Assembly: GCA_041392475.1 (NCBI GenBank)
Contig: JAWKLZ010000001.1
Coordinates: 3,534,001-3,598,000 of the forward strand
Source of the DNA: Chitinophagales bacterium
Lineage (GTDB): Bacteria > Bacteroidota > Bacteroidia > Chitinophagales > UBA2359
Direction: 5' to 3'
Length of the DNA stretch: 64,000 bases
Position numbers and translations under genes: made by a program. Under the pieces are notes generated by a model, which worked only from the letters and a program-made list of their open reading frames with translations, made no database searches and was not told where the DNA came from. This document shows positions 53,549 through 61,245 of this stretch, one piece after another (positions within the stretch are counted from its first letter, which is position 1; each line of letters opens with the position of its first letter).

Positions 53549-53711
53549 TTGGACTTTGGACGAAGGAGCAAAGATGCAAGAAGTAAGAAATAAGAGCTTA
53601 ATTGATTAATAACCAATTATTTGCACCCAATCATGTCAATGAGTTAAAATTTTGATTATCAACTTTTTATATCTTGCATCTTACTTCCTACTTCTTTCGT
53701 CCAAAGTCTAA
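53549..53711. mobile_element. Second MITE-like element with 16-bp TIRs and 7-bp direct repeats
   Basis: The ends are TTGGACTTTGGACGAA (53549-53564) and, inverted, TTAGACTTTGGACGAA (53711 to 53696): 15 of 16 match. Further inside, GATGCAAGA and the complement of TCTTGCATC continue the palindrome. An exact 7-bp direct repeat ATGGATT flanks both ends (53542-53548 and 53712-53718). 163 bp, non-coding. Different from the 2.3-kb element in TIR and target length. Confidence 0.65.
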
Positions 53712-53779
53712 ATGGATTACATTACCTAAATCCATCTATCCAATAAATTAGCCTAATTAACCACCAAAATTATCAGCCC

Positions 53780-54388
53780 ATGCTAGAACTACTATGCTTT
53801 GCAGTGGATATGCTGCTATTGATTCTCACTGTACTTATCTTAAATACAATTCCCAAACCTCCTCCACCGTATGTAGGTGTTTGGAAACTAAAAAACGAAA
53901 ACCCTCCTAATGAGCCTTATGAAAAAGCAGTATGGCAATTATACGAGCCTACCTTTGAATGGACCCAAGAAGGAACTTATTATATCAAAACCCAAGTTTA
54001 TAAAGAGGATTGTAATTATAAGGTGATGGGAGGAGGAGACTATCTCATTATCAACTTTGTTGAAAATGCACAGTACAAGAAAAACTTAGGGGTTATCTCT
54101 TATGAAAACCGAATCATGATAGGAGGAGTACGCAATTTTTTGATTTTCAAAATTTTAAAAACATGGCAAGAAACTACTCCTACAAACAATCCTCCTTTCT
54201 TTATGCAGCTGCAACAAATCCCTTTTTCCAATGCTTCAAGGAAACTCCCACATATTTCCCATATCAAAAAACAAGAACGAACTTATAGGGAAGAAAAAAT
54301 AGAAATGCCCCAACTTACCCTGAAAAGAATCAAATTGGATTATGAGCCATTGTTTCCCTATAAATTTTGGGAAAAGAAAAAAGGGTGA
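53780..54388 (+). CDS. Protein of unknown function with N-terminal membrane anchor
   Basis: 202 residues. One N-terminal hydrophobic helix (LELLCFAVDMLLLILTVLIL) is followed by a proline hinge (NTIPKPPPPYVG). The soluble part starts VWKLKNENPP and includes WTQEGTYYIKTQVY, GGGDYLIINFVENAQYKKNLG, and is rich in aromatic residues, perhaps a lipocalin-like barrel. The C-terminal basic tail ends FPYKFWEKKKG. No family recognised. Its stop overlaps the start of the DUF234 remnant. Confidence 0.6.
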   Translation: MLELLCFAVDMLLLILTVLILNTIPKPPPPYVGVWKLKNENPPNEPYEKAVWQLYEPTFEWTQEGTYYIKTQVYKEDCNYKVMGGGDYLIINFVENAQYKKNLGVISYENRIMIGGVRNFLIFKILKTWQETTPTNNPPFFMQLQQIPFSNASRKLPHISHIKKQERTYREEKIEMPQLTLKRIKLDYEPLFPYKFWEKKKG

Positions 54389-54607
54389 TGAAGTGTTAAA
54401 GTTTTACAAATCTGAATTAACACTAACCAAAGAAGATGCAGACAAATTGAGGCAGTGAAGGGCAAGGTTTCAACAACTCTCTAAAACCAAAAAAACCTTA
54501 TTCAATACCATTATTACGACCTACGGCATCACAATCCATACAGTTATATGCAAGTAGATAAATGTGTGACAATGGATGCTTTGTTTTTACTAGAAAGTTT
54601 TGAATAA
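54387..54607 (+). pseudogene. Decayed C-terminus of a DUF234-type ATPase
   Basis: Translation gives VLKFYKSELTLTKEDADKLRQ-stop-RARFQQLSKTKKTLFNTIITTYGITIH (read in two parts), then, after a frame change, VTMDALFLLESFE-stop. This aligns with the last 70 residues of the intact ATPase at 8995-10428 (IKFYKEEFTLTKEYASKLRKK, FQQVTKTKKQLFYMMVTTFGL, LTLDDLFE). The TGA at 54456-54458 and a frameshift near 54540 inactivate it. The N-terminal 400 residues are missing. Confidence 0.85.
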
Positions 54608-54645
54608 AATTGTTATTTTTGGTGTGTTCTCAAAAATACCTTTAC

Positions 54646-55005
54646 ATGCAAGTTACAAAAAGCAAAAATCACATTCTTATTGAAATACCTGTTGAAGTCA
54701 AAATAGATGATTCTTTTTTTGCAGAATTGAAGTTTCAACTCTTGGCTCAAAAGTGGAAAGAGGAAAGCAAGTTCTTTTCATTCACCAAAGATATTGTCCA
54801 AACAGAGAGTTATCAAGCTATTCTGAAAATGGGAAACACTGCAATTCCATTCATTTTGAAGGAATTGGAAAAAAAACCTAAACACTGGTTTTATGCCTTG
54901 AAGCATTTGACCAAAGAAAACCCAATACAAGAAAGCAGTAAGGGCAACCTTCAATTAATGACTAAAGATTGGATGCAATGGGGAAAAAGAAACAACCTAC
55001 TCTAA
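54646..55005 (+). CDS. Small protein of unknown function
   Basis: 119 residues from the ATG at 54646 (a longer frame from 54610 adds a Cys-rich leader and is less likely). It starts MQVTKSKNHILIEIPVEVKI, and ends with FILKELEKKPKHWFYALKHLT...MTKDWMQWGKRNNLL, a helical HEAT-like pair. Its last 28 nt overlap the start of the next gene, so they are coupled. Confidence 0.65.
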   Translation: MQVTKSKNHILIEIPVEVKIDDSFFAELKFQLLAQKWKEESKFFSFTKDIVQTESYQAILKMGNTAIPFILKELEKKPKHWFYALKHLTKENPIQESSKGNLQLMTKDWMQWGKRNNLL

Positions 55006-55184
55006 CATCAAAATACTTTCCCAATTCTTATGAATCACCCTTCATTATTACAAGCGCAGAAACGGATAAATACAATTGTGTCGCATGGAGTATGTCAGAT
55101 ATTGAAAGGTGGTGGGATGTATGGAAATGTAGTTATTTTTATGAGAAAGATGATTGTTTGAATATATTTTCATTTTTTAATTAA
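54978..55184 (+). CDS. Truncated DUF7689-like protein
   Basis: 68 residues from the ATG at 54978. It carries the family start SKYFPNSYESPFIITSAETD and YNCVAWSMSDIERWWD, where full-length members read YNCIAWAxGDxxxWWWP and continue for about 80 more residues. Here the chain switches to WKCSYFYEKDDCLNIFSFFN and stops, so the gene appears 3'-truncated. Role of the family unknown. Confidence 0.6.
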   Translation: MGKKKQPTLTSKYFPNSYESPFIITSAETDKYNCVAWSMSDIERWWDVWKCSYFYEKDDCLNIFSFFN

Positions 55185-55188
55185 GAAA

Positions 55189-55228
55189 AATTTTCACTCT
55201 CATTCCAAGTAAAGTGAGAGTGAAAATT
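55189..55228. terminator. Bidirectional terminator between convergent genes
   Basis: AATTTTCACTCTCA / TGAGAGTGAAAATT, a perfect 14-bp stem with a 12-nt loop, between the plus-strand 68-residue gene and the minus-strand acyl-CoA dehydrogenase. Confidence 0.82.
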
Positions 55229-55246
55229 ATTTCATCCATGCTAATA

Positions 55247-56809
55247 TTACACAAATAGTTCCTGCAATTTCATCGCCACCATCATATCCCCTTCAATGCG
55301 AACCTGACCACTCATCACCGCACTCATAGGATTCAGCTCTCCTTTGGTCAAAGCAACGAAATCGACCAAAGACAATTTCACCGAACAATCCGCCTCGCCA
55401 TCACTTGCCGAAACCACATTCTGCGCCCCCGTTCCGTCAATGAACAATTGCTCTCCACCAAAGTCAAACTTCAAAGTATTGCCCAAAGGTTCCGCTTTTG
55501 CAGCTTGCGCTTGAATAGCAGGAAGAATATCCTCCACCTTCAATGCACCATTTACAGAACCGTTTGAAGGATTTGCATTTGCAGCAGCTTTGGGTTTTGC
55601 AGTGCCATCTGCAGCTATTTTTTTATTTTGATTTTCATTCTTGACGCTTGCTTTTTGATAGCCATGTCCATCAATCACAATCTTGGCAATAATCTCTCGC
55701 ATAATCTCCGACGAACCACCCCCAATCGTACCAACACGAACATCCCGATACATTCTCGCCATTGGGTATTCCTCCATAAAGCCATAGCCCCCATACATTT
55801 GCAGGCATTGAGTTGCCACTTTTTCGTGCAATTCAGTCGCCAACAGTTTCGCCATCGAACACAATTTGACATCATAAATGCCATCGCCATACATTTTGCA
55901 GCAATGGTAAGTAAAAGCCTTCAATGCCTCCACCTCACTCGCCATCTGTGCGATTCTATGCCGCAAAACCTGAAATTTGTTAATTGGTCTGCCAAAAGCC
56001 TCCCGTTCTGACATGTATTGAAGGGCTTGATCAATTGCCCATTCCATTGCAGAAACGCCCGCAGGCACGGCACACAAACGCTCCAATTGCAAGCCGTTCA
56101 TCAAATAGTAAAAACCCTTGCCTTCTTCCCCAATCAAATTCATGGCTGGTACTTTCACATTGTCAAAGCTCAACTCCGCAGTGTCCGAAGCGTGCCAACC
56201 CAATTTCTTCAATTTGCGAGCAGAAACTCCTTCCGTATTTCTATCAATGACCAACAAACTCACGCCAGCCGAACCCAATTCTGGGTTGGTTTTCACCACC
56301 GTCACAATGAAATCACCATACACCCCATTGGTAATAAAAGTCTTAGAGCCATTCACCACATAATGATCGCCATTTTTGACAGCTCTCGTTTGAATGTTTG
56401 CAGCATCCGAACCTGCTCCTGGCTCGGTAATTCCAATCGAACAAATCAAATCGCCACTGATGATGCCTGGCAAATATTTTTGCTTCAATTCCTCCGAACC
56501 ATACTTCAAAACGTAAGGCCCAGACATATACTGCGTCACCTGTTGGGTAATCGCAAAACCACCCGAATTGGTGCGTCCCAATTCTTCATTGAAGACCACA
56601 TCGTAGAAAAAATCCAATCCCATTCCGCCATATTCCTCTGGATAAGACAAACCTAAAAAGCCCATTTCCCCCATTTTCTTCCAAATATCTCTTGGGATTC
56701 GTCTGTTTTCTTCCCACTCATTGATGTGTGGAACGGCTTCTTTCTCCAAAAAAGCCCGAAAGCTCTGTCTGAATAGTTCATGTTCTTCGGTAAAATAATA
56801 ATTGCTCAT
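55247..56809 (-). CDS. Acyl-CoA dehydrogenase fused to a C-terminal SCP2 domain
   Basis: 520 residues from the ATG at 56809 (MSNYYFTEEHELFRQSFRAF, the family start). Residues 1-385 form a complete FAD-dependent acyl-CoA dehydrogenase: CSIGITEPGAGSD, FITNGVYGDFIVTVVKTN, and YGGYGFMEEYPMARMYRD with the catalytic Glu. A 35-residue Ala/Asn/Lys linker leads to a sterol-carrier (SCP2-like) domain (about 420-520: LKFDFGGEQLFIDGTG, DCSVKLSLVDFVALTKGELN, AVMSGQVRIEGDMMVAMKL). The fusion of a dehydrogenase with a lipid-binding domain is unusual. First gene of the catabolic block; likely for a branched or long acyl-CoA. Confidence 0.93.
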   Translation of the reverse strand: MSNYYFTEEHELFRQSFRAFLEKEAVPHINEWEENRRIPRDIWKKMGEMGFLGLSYPEEYGGMGLDFFYDVVFNEELGRTNSGGFAITQQVTQYMSGPYVLKYGSEELKQKYLPGIISGDLICSIGITEPGAGSDAANIQTRAVKNGDHYVVNGSKTFITNGVYGDFIVTVVKTNPELGSAGVSLLVIDRNTEGVSARKLKKLGWHASDTAELSFDNVKVPAMNLIGEEGKGFYYLMNGLQLERLCAVPAGVSAMEWAIDQALQYMSEREAFGRPINKFQVLRHRIAQMASEVEALKAFTYHCCKMYGDGIYDVKLCSMAKLLATELHEKVATQCLQMYGGYGFMEEYPMARMYRDVRVGTIGGGSSEIMREIIAKIVIDGHGYQKASVKNENQNKKIAADGTAKPKAAANANPSNGSVNGALKVEDILPAIQAQAAKAEPLGNTLKFDFGGEQLFIDGTGAQNVVSASDGEADCSVKLSLVDFVALTKGELNPMSAVMSGQVRIEGDMMVAMKLQELFV

Positions 56810-56906
56810 ATTTTTTGCTGTGTTTATGTTTTCTATGTGTTTCTTCTGTTCAAACGTCACCAAACTCTATCGAGTGTTGGCGAGTTTTTCGCTATTTGTT
56901 GTTTTG

Positions 56907-57142
56907 CATTTCAAGAGGATGCGATTAAAAGGTATTACATCAATTAAGCTGTACTGTTTCAATTCCAAAATAGTCGATTAAAAATAAAAACTTCAAAAAG
57001 TTTATTTTTTTATTGATTTTCAATATGTTGAGTTAAATTCTTTAGCTTCCAAAACTATTTTTCTTCAATTCTGATTGGTTTCAATTCCAGTATGGTACGA
57101 TTAGTACAGTGTGTTTCAATCCCAAAATGGTACAATTAGATT
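56907..57142. repeat. Three degenerate CRISPR-repeat-like motifs
   Basis: GTTTCAATTCCAAAATAGTC (56957-), GTTTCAATTCCAGTATGGTACG (57078-) and GTTTCAATCCCAAAATGGTACA (57113-) share about 24 bases ending in ATTA, resembling the 30-nt repeats of Bacteroidota CRISPR arrays. A fourth, partial copy ends CGATTAAAAG at 56930. Spacing is irregular (121 and 35 bp), and no cas gene is present, so this is at most an eroded array. The remaining bases from 56864 to 57180 show nothing else. Confidence 0.5.
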
Positions 57143-57219
57143 AATCCTCAAAAAGTGAGTGATAATTTGCTGACATCTGAAAGATTCGGCAACATTAGAA
57201 CGGCTTGATTGTATTGAAG

Positions 57220-57270
57220 TCCGCTTCAACTGTTGCCAAACTTTTCAAGTGTTGGCAAAGTTTTCGCCAA
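57220..57270. repeat. Palindromic GCCAA-family intergenic repeat, partial copy
   Basis: CTTCAACTGTTGCCAAACTT... and GTGTTGGCAAAGTTTTCGCC, a partial copy of the family seen complete at 63882-63970, directly downstream of the SDR gene's stop (10 bp away). Confidence 0.7.
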
Positions 57271-57279
57271 TACCAATCC

Positions 57280-58089
57280 CTACTTCCCCATCATCTTCTT
57301 AAACACCTTCGGCAATCCCATCACATCCGAATTCAAATGTTGCGCCCCATCCACATACAAACAAATCCCAGTGATGTAACTCGCCAAAGGACTTGCCAAA
57401 AAACAAACCGTATTCGCCACATCTTCCACCGTTCCGAAACGCTTCAAAGGCACAGCTTCACGAGCTTCTTCAAACATATCTTGAACAGGTTTGGGATAGG
57501 TCGCCAAACCCGAAGACTCAATCGTGCCAGGAGCCACACAATTGATACGGATGTTGTATTCACTCCATTCAACGGCAAGCGTTTTGGTCAAATTCTCGAC
57601 TCCAGCCCTTGCAGCTCCTGTATGCGCCATCCCTGGAAAACCCCGCAACACATTGGCGGTAATGTTGATGATGTTGCCCTTTTTTTGAGGAATGAAAAAG
57701 GAAGTAGCCATTTGACGGGTCATAAAAAATGTGCCGTTCAAATTGTTGTTAATCACCGCATTCCAGCCCTTATTGTTGATGTATTCTGCCAAAGCAGGAA
57801 ACTGTCCCCCTGCATTGTTCACCAAAATATCCAATCGTCCATGCTGCTCTTTGATGTGTGCTGCAAGGGCTTTGATGTCCTCCTCCTGTCGAATATCGCA
57901 AGCCTTGAAGTCACATTCCCCAAACGCCTGCAATTCCTCCGCCGACTTCTTCAATGCGCCCTCTTTGCGGGAACATATCGTCACTTTTGCGCCCAATTGC
58001 AGCATCATTTTTGCAATTGCATAACCGATGCCACTGCGTCCTCCCGTTACAAGGGCTATTTTGTCTTTGAATAAATCGTTTTGAAACAT
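57280..58089 (-). CDS. PECR-like short-chain reductase (trans-2-enoyl/2,4-dienoyl-CoA type)
   Basis: 269 residues, SDR fold: cofactor motif VTGGRSGIGYAIAK, NNAGG and the typical INCVAPGTI. The usual catalytic Tyr of YxxxK is absent; the position reads AHTGAARAGVENLTKTLAVEWS, exactly as in peroxisomal trans-2-enoyl-CoA reductase (PECR) and its relatives, where the Lys remains. It therefore probably reduces an enoyl-CoA or dienoyl-CoA double bond. In the acyl-CoA block, between the dehydrogenase and a thioesterase. Confidence 0.9.
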   Translation of the reverse strand: MFQNDLFKDKIALVTGGRSGIGYAIAKMMLQLGAKVTICSRKEGALKKSAEELQAFGECDFKACDIRQEEDIKALAAHIKEQHGRLDILVNNAGGQFPALAEYINNKGWNAVINNNLNGTFFMTRQMATSFFIPQKKGNIINITANVLRGFPGMAHTGAARAGVENLTKTLAVEWSEYNIRINCVAPGTIESSGLATYPKPVQDMFEEAREAVPLKRFGTVEDVANTVCFLASPLASYITGICLYVDGAQHLNSDVMGLPKVFKKMMGK

Positions 58090-58101
58090 TTTTTTTATTT
58101 T

Positions 58102-58200
58102 AAAACTTTGGCAACGGTTGCAGACCTTGCCAACAGTTTGTCATTCATAAATATCCGCTTTAACTATTGCCAAAATTGGAAATTGTTGGCAAAGTTTTCG
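58102..58200. repeat. Palindromic GCCAA-family element filling the SDR/thioesterase gap
   Basis: A ~98-bp imperfect palindrome with ends AAAACTTTGGCAACGG and ...TTGGCAAAGTTTTCG. It fills the gap completely, ending at the thioesterase stop. Same family as 58648-58768 and 63882-63970. Confidence 0.8.
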
Positions 58201-58201
58201 C

Positions 58202-58627
58202 TCACTTCTTTTGTCCAATATGAAAAACCCCGCGTCCTTCCGCCAATACTTCTTCACCACCTTCTTGCCGAATTTGCATGGTCGTCACCACCGTTCGAGA
58301 GCCAATTCTCAGAGCCTTTCCTTCTGCAATGATAGCGGTATCTTTTGCAGGTCGGAGGTAATCCACTCGAATGTCAATCGTCGAAATTCGGTCAAAAACA
58401 TCTGGGTAACAACTGCCTGCTACCATTCCACCCGCCGAATCCAACATTGCCGACAACATTCCTCCATGCCAATGTCGATGCACAAAATTTCCCAAAACCT
58501 CCTCTCGAAAAGGAATACGCATTTTGACATAACCTTTTTCAATTTCCAGTACTTCAACTCCTAGAAATTTGTGTAAGGGAATCATTTTTTCTACTATGTA
58601 CTTTACCTGTTCAAGACTTGGAGTCAT
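58202..58627 (-). CDS. Hotdog-fold acyl-CoA thioesterase (PaaI-like)
   Basis: 141 residues from the ATG at 58627 (longer frame from 58660 covers the repeat). The catalytic signature is HRHWHGGMLSAMLDSAGGMV, with a downstream strand TIDIRVDYLRPAK and VVTTMQIRQEGGEEVLAEGRGVFHIG. It hydrolyses acyl-CoA esters, releasing CoA; the substrate is unknown. Between the PECR-like and BKACE genes in the same orientation. Confidence 0.88.
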   Translation of the reverse strand: MTPSLEQVKYIVEKMIPLHKFLGVEVLEIEKGYVKMRIPFREEVLGNFVHRHWHGGMLSAMLDSAGGMVAGSCYPDVFDRISTIDIRVDYLRPAKDTAIIAEGKALRIGSRTVVTTMQIRQEGGEEVLAEGRGVFHIGQKK

Positions 58628-58647
58628 TTTGGTAATTCTTAATGTTT

Positions 58648-58768
58648 GAAACTTTGGCAACGGTTGCAGACCTTGCCAACAGTTAGTTCTTTATAGTATC
58701 CGCTTCAACTCTTGCCAAAATTGGAAATTGTACTGACTTCTTCGGTATGTTCCATTGGCAAAGTTTTG
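58648..58768. repeat. Palindromic GCCAA-family element between thioesterase and BKACE genes
   Basis: Ends GAAACTTTGGCAACGG (58648) and ...TTGGCAAAGTTTTGC (58768), which directly abuts the BKACE stop codon TAG (58769-58771). The centre carries an extra ~20 bp relative to the 98-bp copy. Confidence 0.8.
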
Positions 58769-59626
58769 CTAATCCCTTAGAGGGATATTCAACATCTCTC
58801 TCGTTTCTTCAATCGTTGCCACTTCACGCCCCATCATTCGAGCCAATTTCACGCCCCATTCTGCACATTCGCCATTGGATTTCGCCATTTCGCCATTCGG
58901 CAAATAAAAATTGTCCTCCAACCCCACTCTAAAATTACCATTCATCGTACAAGCTATTGCCGCCATTTGCCACTGTTTGCGGCTAATCGCAATCACCTGC
59001 CAAAACGCTCCATCGGGAACTTGTTTGATTTGGTGCATCAAGTTTTCGGGCGTTGCAGGAATCCCTCCCAATACGCCCATGACCAAGCTGTAACAGGCAT
59101 TGTCAGGAATCAAACCCATGTCTCTCAATACTTCTGCATTGCGGATATGACCTGTATCGAAGCACTCCATTTCGGGTGTTGTCCCTGCTTCGTTCATCAC
59201 TTTGACGACATACTGCATCGTATCAAAGGAGTTTTCAAATACCCCATTGAGGTAAAATTTCTTCGCCTTTTTGGAGTAAATCGCATAGTTCATCGACCCC
59301 ATATTGAAGGCCGCCATATCGGGTTTGGTGTGCGGAATGTGGTTCATGCGTTCTTCCTTCGAAATACCGATTGCGCCTGTTGAATAGTTGATAATCAGGT
59401 TCGGGCAGCGTTTCCGCACTTCATATTGAATTTCTTGAAATACCTCCAAACGCCAACTCGGCATGCCATTGTCTTCTCGTGCGTGTATGTGTACAATGCT
59501 TGCCCCTGCATCTGCTGCACGCTTTGCTTCTTCACCCAATTCCTTTGGAGTGTAGGGAATATAGGGGCATTGTTTTCGTGTCGTTGCTGCGCCAGTGAGG
59601 GCAGCGGAAAGTATTAATTTCTTCAT
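58769..59626 (-). CDS. BKACE (DUF849) beta-keto acid cleavage enzyme
   Basis: 285 residues from the ATG at 59626 (MKKLILSAALTGAATTR); the open frame upstream runs through a repeat block and is not coding. A TIM barrel with the zinc-binding SIVHIHARED (two His), LIINYSTGAI, EMECFDTGH and GLEDNFYLPNG, all diagnostic of DUF849/BKACE. These zinc enzymes cleave a beta-keto acid with acetyl-CoA to give a beta-keto acyl-CoA and acetoacetate (as Kce of lysine fermentation). The particular substrate is not clear. Part of the acyl-CoA block. Confidence 0.92.
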   Translation of the reverse strand: MKKLILSAALTGAATTRKQCPYIPYTPKELGEEAKRAADAGASIVHIHAREDNGMPSWRLEVFQEIQYEVRKRCPNLIINYSTGAIGISKEERMNHIPHTKPDMAAFNMGSMNYAIYSKKAKKFYLNGVFENSFDTMQYVVKVMNEAGTTPEMECFDTGHIRNAEVLRDMGLIPDNACYSLVMGVLGGIPATPENLMHQIKQVPDGAFWQVIAISRKQWQMAAIACTMNGNFRVGLEDNFYLPNGEMAKSNGECAEWGVKLARMMGREVATIEETREMLNIPLRD

Positions 59627-59636
59627 TGGTTTACTT

Positions 59637-59754
59637 GATTGAACACAGAGGCACAGAGCCTTTTTTTGTTTTTGATTGAACACAGTGGCACGGAGGCACA
59701 GAGCGTTTTTTGTTTTTGATTCAACACAGTGGCACGGAGGCACAGAGCCTTTTT
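59637..59754. repeat. TGAACACAGAGG repeat, 3 copies upstream of BKACE
   Basis: Three head-to-tail copies of a ~58-bp unit: (T)TGAACACAGAGGCACAGAGCC + T-run + GTTTTTGAT, then two variants with TGGCACGGAGG. Same core as the blocks at 60.2, 61.2, 61.8 and 63.8 kb. Confidence 0.9.
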
Positions 59755-60144
59755 TTATAAATATCCGTTGACCTTTCTTTTGATACCTTCTTTCATTACT
59801 GCCACATTGAAGTTTAGCAATAAACCTAACTTTTTGTCTGCCAACTTTAAATATGTGAGCAATTGTACTTCGTGAACTGCGGATAACGCTTCTACACACT
59901 TCAATTCAACAATTATGGCATCTTCCACCAAAATATCTATGAAAAACTCTTTATTCAGTTTCTTTCCTTTGTAGTAAACAGGTAGTTTCACTTGACTCAA
60001 TACTTTAAATCCTCTATCTCGCAATTCTGAAACCAAACAATGTTCATAAACAGATTCCAACAATCCCGCTCCCAATTCACGATGAACCTCTATAGCTGCT
60101 TCAATAATTTTTCCCGATAAGTAGTTATAGTCATCTCTGTCCAT
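59755..60144 (-). CDS. GxxExxY protein
   Basis: 129 residues from the ATG at 60144 (MDRDDYNYLSGKIIEAAIEV). The signature GAGLLESVYEHCLVSELRDRG and VLVEDAIIVELKCVEALSAVHEVQLLTYLKLADKKLGLLLNFN define the GxxExxY family, with a PD-(D/E)xK-like core (D, then E-x-K). Function in bacteria is unknown; it is common in Bacteroidota and often flanked by repeats, as here. It interrupts the catabolic block, between the BKACE and enoyl-CoA hydratase genes. Confidence 0.9.
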   Translation of the reverse strand: MDRDDYNYLSGKIIEAAIEVHRELGAGLLESVYEHCLVSELRDRGFKVLSQVKLPVYYKGKKLNKEFFIDILVEDAIIVELKCVEALSAVHEVQLLTYLKLADKKLGLLLNFNVAVMKEGIKRKVNGYL

Positions 60145-60218
60145 TTGAGTATATTTTAAAATCTTAAATATCACAATATAAAGAAAATCTCCCATTCCGA
60201 GATTCATTCCCCTCAAAA

Positions 60219-60418
60219 TCTCTGTGTCTTCGTGCCTCCCTGTTCATCCCCCCAAAAAAACTCCGTGTCTCTGTGCCTCTGTGTTCATCCCCCCCAAAAA
60301 AACTCCGTGTCTCTGTGCCTCCGTGTTCATTCCCCCCAAAAAACTCCGTGTCTCTGTGCCTCCGTGTTCATTCCCCCCAAAAAACTCCGTGTCTCTGTGC
60401 CTCCGTGTTCATTCCCCA
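60219..60418 (-). repeat. TGAACACAGAGG repeat array, 5 copies
   Basis: Five head-to-tail units of 41-42 bp (on the minus strand: GGAATGAACACGGAGGCACAG then AGACACGGAG and a T-run). The first unit provides the last codon and stop of the enoyl-CoA hydratase gene. The repeat points away from that gene. Confidence 0.9.
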
Positions 60419-61227
60419 GTCCACTCCGCCTTTCGCTTCTCCCGAAAAGCCCTCAATCCCTCTTGCCCATCCTTCGTCCGAATCGTCTGTTGCAGCATCA
60501 TATTCAAATATTTATGTTCCGCCGCACTCGGTTGAATATGGTCATAAGCCTCTAAGCCCAATCGAATCGCCGAAGGACTATTCTGCTTCAATTCCTCCAC
60601 AACTGCTTCAACAGCAGCATCCACATCCTCCGCTTTCACCACCTGACTCACCAAACCATAACGTTCCGCCTCCACAACAGGCAAATTATAGCCCCGAATA
60701 CACCAATCCACCACCTTTCGAGCAGGCATCACCTTCAGCAAAGCCGCCATCACCTGAAAAGGATACAAACCCCGTTTCACCTCAGGCAGTCCAAACTTCA
60801 CATCATCTTGCGCCACCACAATATTGCAGCCCGCCAAGAAAAAGAAACCACCAGCATATACATCTCCCGTCACCTTCGCAATTGTCGGTTTATACACCTT
60901 ATTGAACAATTCACCAATCAACAACTCACCCTTAGGCTTTGGAATCGTCGAATCATTCGGCTCTACAAAACCCGCCATCGCCTTCAAATCTGCCCCCGCA
61001 CAAAACACATTTCCCTTTGCAGCCATCACCACTACCCACACACTCTTCTCAAAATGAGCATAATGTAAAGCATAGGCAATTTCATTGACCATCTGCGGAT
61101 GCAAAGCATTTTTTTTGCTTGCCCGATTGAGGGTCAAGGTCAAAACATGGTCGGCTTCTGCCACTTCAATAAAAGCAAAAGTCTGTGAATGAATATTTTG
61201 AGTTTGTTCTTTTGTATATAAATTCAT
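60409..61227 (-). CDS. Enoyl-CoA hydratase/isomerase
   Basis: 272 residues of the crotonase family. The oxyanion-hole motifs are FCAGADLKAM and ITKVTGDVYAGGFFFLAGC-like (KVTGDVYAGGFFFLAGCN). GLPEVKRGLYPFQVMAALLKVMPARKVVDWCIRG is close to the Atu/Liu-type hydratases of leucine and terpenoid breakdown, so it may act on a methylglutaconyl-type CoA. That assignment is inferred. The stop TGA (60409-60411) falls in the repeat TGAACAC. Confidence 0.9.
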   Translation of the reverse strand: MNLYTKEQTQNIHSQTFAFIEVAEADHVLTLTLNRASKKNALHPQMVNEIAYALHYAHFEKSVWVVVMAAKGNVFCAGADLKAMAGFVEPNDSTIPKPKGELLIGELFNKVYKPTIAKVTGDVYAGGFFFLAGCNIVVAQDDVKFGLPEVKRGLYPFQVMAALLKVMPARKVVDWCIRGYNLPVVEAERYGLVSQVVKAEDVDAAVEAVVEELKQNSPSAIRLGLEAYDHIQPSAAEHKYLNMMLQQTIRTKDGQEGLRAFREKRKAEWTGE

Positions 61228-61245
61228 GTTTTTTTTATTTTTTTA

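Larger units (their letters stand above)
53059..53779. other. Gene-free gap with a terminator and a MITE-like element
   Basis: About 720 bp without a credible gene. It holds a perfect hairpin at 53420-53446 and the inverted-repeat element at 53549-53711. The remainder (53059-53400) is AT-rich and must include the promoter of the helical-repeat gene, but no clear -7 box is seen. Confidence 0.5.

Noticed and set aside
58769..59899. The long version of the BKACE protein with a 91-residue N-terminal extension
   Set aside because: The extension is translated from the TGAACACAGAGG repeats and from the antisense of the GxxExxY gene.
60224..60905. Pro/Cys/Ser-rich plus-strand frames over the 60-kb repeats
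   Set aside because: They are translations of the tandem nucleotide repeats and of the antisense of the hydratase gene.
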